A program made the position numbers and the translations under genes. Source: a bacterium (GTDB lineage Bacteria > Desulfobacterota > DSWW01). Taken from it: DNA of 6,978 bases. The notes under the pieces are model-generated. The model had not been told where the DNA came from. It made no database searches and worked only from the letters and a program-made list of their open reading frames with translations. Location: positions 1 to 6,978 of the forward strand of contig JAUWSZ010000120.1 in the NCBI GenBank assembly GCA_030609865.1. The letters are read 5' to 3'. Positions 5,805-6,978 of the stretch are shown here, one piece after another; within the stretch, counting starts at the first letter, position 1; every line of letters starts with the position of its first letter.

Positions 5805-6835
5805 TCTGGCATCCCCTGCTGCTCTCGGTGCTCACGATGGACGTCCTCGGGGCGATCTTCGTTTCGGCCGCAGCCCTGTCGGCCATGCGGATCGCGGGCG
5901 GCTGGTCGCCGGAATCGCCGGGGGAGGCGCAAATCGCCCTCGAGAGAAGGGCCGAGACGGCCTCCATCCAGGGCCGCACCTGTGCGGTCCTGCTTCTGTT
6001 CTCGACCCTGGTGCTCGTCATCGGAATCACCGGGGTCCTTCCGGATCTCGTGCCCGGAGCCATGTGCGGCACAGGGGTACTCCAGGCCACAAACGGTGCA
6101 ATGGGGAGAGCCCTCGCCCTCCGGGGGCTTGCCCTGGGTCTGCTCGCTGTCTGGCACCTACTGGACCGCCTGAACCGCGGTCAGCCCGACTCTCCACTGG
6201 CCACGGTGGCGGCTCGCAGCCTCCTTCTGGCAAGCCCGGCGGTGTTCCTCGCCGTTTACGACACCTTGCGGGCGACCCTCCGGCTCGACGTGCACCGTCC
6301 CGTGGATTGCTGCTCCGTGGTCTACGATCAGATTCGATCCGCAACTGAGGGAGGGGGAACATGGGCCATCCCGGATGTGTACTGGATCTGGGGCCTCGCC
6401 CTGGGGGGAACCGCGATCATCTTTCTGGGCGTACGCCTGTGGCGCTCTTCCCGTCAGCAGGAACCCCGGCAGACCGGGCTCCTTTTACTCGTGACCGTCT
6501 TCTGGGTTCCAGTGGCTGCAACCGCGCTCGTCCGATCCCTGGCCGCATATCACTACGGTGTCCTGCAGCACCGATGCCCGTGTTGTCTCTTCCTGCCGGA
6601 ACACGGGCTCGTCGGGTACCTGCTGTTCGGTGCCCTGCTCCTGGTAGTCGTGGAAGCGGGAGCGGCCTTCATCTGCTCGAAGGTTGCAGCCGGCTTTCCC
6701 CTATTGGAATCCGATACCCGGAAGCGATCTCGGGGAGCCGGATGGCGAATCGCCGCCGCGACCGTCCTTTTCGTTGCGCTGTCAGGGCTGCCGCCGATCC
6801 TGTGGCGGCTTCGGTTCGGCGTGTGGATGGGATGA
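5801..6835 (+). CDS. Eight-span membrane protein with three periplasmic cysteine motifs, unknown function
   Basis: I do not recognise a named family. The 344-residue protein has about eight predicted helices (roughly 6-28, 60-80, 103-121, 134-155, 192-212, 225-247, 270-292, 317-336). Cysteines cluster in loops after helices 2, 4 and 6: AMCGTG (C89), VDCC (C170, C171) and HRCPCC (H257, C259, C261, C262). Basic loops after helix 5 (RLWRSSRQQEPR) and helix 7 (RKRSR at 307-311) should be cytoplasmic, which puts all three Cys motifs on the periplasmic face. That geometry suits a metal-binding site or a disulfide relay. The start at 5801 overlaps the ATPase stop as ATGA, with GGAG (5789-5792) eight bases upstream; an upstream in-frame ATG at 5696 lies deep inside the ATPase gene. 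It is the last gene of the operon and probably works with the NosL-like lipoprotein and the ABC pair. Confidence 0.85.
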   Translation: MIWHPLLLSVLTMDVLGAIFVSAAALSAMRIAGGWSPESPGEAQIALERRAETASIQGRTCAVLLLFSTLVLVIGITGVLPDLVPGAMCGTGVLQATNGAMGRALALRGLALGLLAVWHLLDRLNRGQPDSPLATVAARSLLLASPAVFLAVYDTLRATLRLDVHRPVDCCSVVYDQIRSATEGGGTWAIPDVYWIWGLALGGTAIIFLGVRLWRSSRQQEPRQTGLLLLVTVFWVPVAATALVRSLAAYHYGVLQHRCPCCLFLPEHGLVGYLLFGALLLVVVEAGAAFICSKVAAGFPLLESDTRKRSRGAGWRIAAATVLFVALSGLPPILWRLRFGVWMG

Positions 6836-6858
6836 TCAGGGTTCAGAAGTCAGGGGTC
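6834..6858. repeat. Degenerate heptamer array related to CCTGATC
   Basis: Reading in sevens gives GATCAGG, GTTCAGA, AGTCAGG, GGTC. GATCAGG is the exact reverse complement of the CCTGATC unit at 1139-1159. The array begins within the stop codon of the last operon gene and runs into the hairpin at 6851-6869. A further CCTGATC lies at 6919-6925 in the opposite orientation. Confidence 0.5.
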
Positions 6859-6869
6859 CTCTTCCCCTG
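6851..6869 (+). terminator. Weak terminator-like hairpin after the nosL-like operon
   Basis: CAGGGG (6851-6856) pairs perfectly with CCCCTG (6864-6869) around a seven-base loop, 15 bases after the last stop codon. The following TTCGGGTTTGG is only partly T-rich, so intrinsic termination would be weak. The position suits the end of the operon. The remaining bases to 6978 hold no gene I can support. Confidence 0.35.
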
Positions 6870-6978
6870 TTCGGGTTTGGGCCGGCATCAAATGTTCAGG
6901 CTAATTCTCTTCCAATATCCTGATCTACATTCCTTCGGTGAGCTTAATCATTCACGCAACGAAGTCTTTCTCCAACAC

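Noticed and set aside
6952..6978. Possible end of a minus-strand gene entering from the right edge
   Set aside because: Only eight codons precede a stop, and the other two minus-strand frames also close within about a dozen codons. That is far too little to support a gene.

Overview
The window is GC-rich bacterial DNA that is densely packed with genes. It shows no phage genes, insertion sequence, tRNA, rRNA or CRISPR array. Three features suggest a Gram-negative anaerobe or microaerophile: a NosL-type lipoprotein with an ABC system, a small rubrerythrin-like protein behind a Fur/PerR-like site, and a UreH/TauE-type membrane protein. A Desulfobacterota-like (former Deltaproteobacteria) host is my best guess, but this is inference from gene content and not a phylogenetic result.

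Layout. (1) 1-907, minus strand: the N-terminal 302 codons of a PLP-dependent class I aminotransferase that runs off the left edge. (2) 908-1257: a 350-base divergent intergenic region. It holds two heptanucleotide repeat arrays, a long hairpin-forming inverted repeat, and a Fur/PerR-like palindrome just before the next gene. (3) 1258-1461 and 1525-2172, plus strand: a 67-residue half-size ferritin-like protein and a PhoU homologue whose first repeat is degenerate. (4) 2219-2908, minus strand: a TauE/SafE-type (UreH/DsbD_2-like) membrane protein that converges on phoU. (5) 3043-6835, plus strand: a compact five-gene operon, divergent from the TauE/SafE gene. In order it encodes a NosL-like lipoprotein, a 109-residue single-span membrane protein, an FtsX/MacB-type ABC permease, its ATPase, and an eight-span membrane protein with cysteine motifs. 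The last three starts overlap the preceding stop codons. (6) 6836-6978: a tail with a degenerate third heptamer array and a weak terminator-like hairpin.

Working together. The operon in (5) looks like one machine at the inner membrane and periplasm. A Cys-rich lipoprotein of the copper-chaperone NosL family is encoded with a MacB/LolCDE-type ABC pair. The last protein is a polytopic membrane protein whose Cys pairs are all predicted to lie on the periplasmic face. Handling of a metal (copper is the first candidate) or of a thiol/disulfide-linked cargo outside the cytoplasm is the simplest reading. The divergent TauE/SafE protein, whose family often sits near copper and cytochrome oxidase maturation genes, fits this. 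This cassette is the best candidate in the window for an undescribed system. The substrate cannot be read from sequence.
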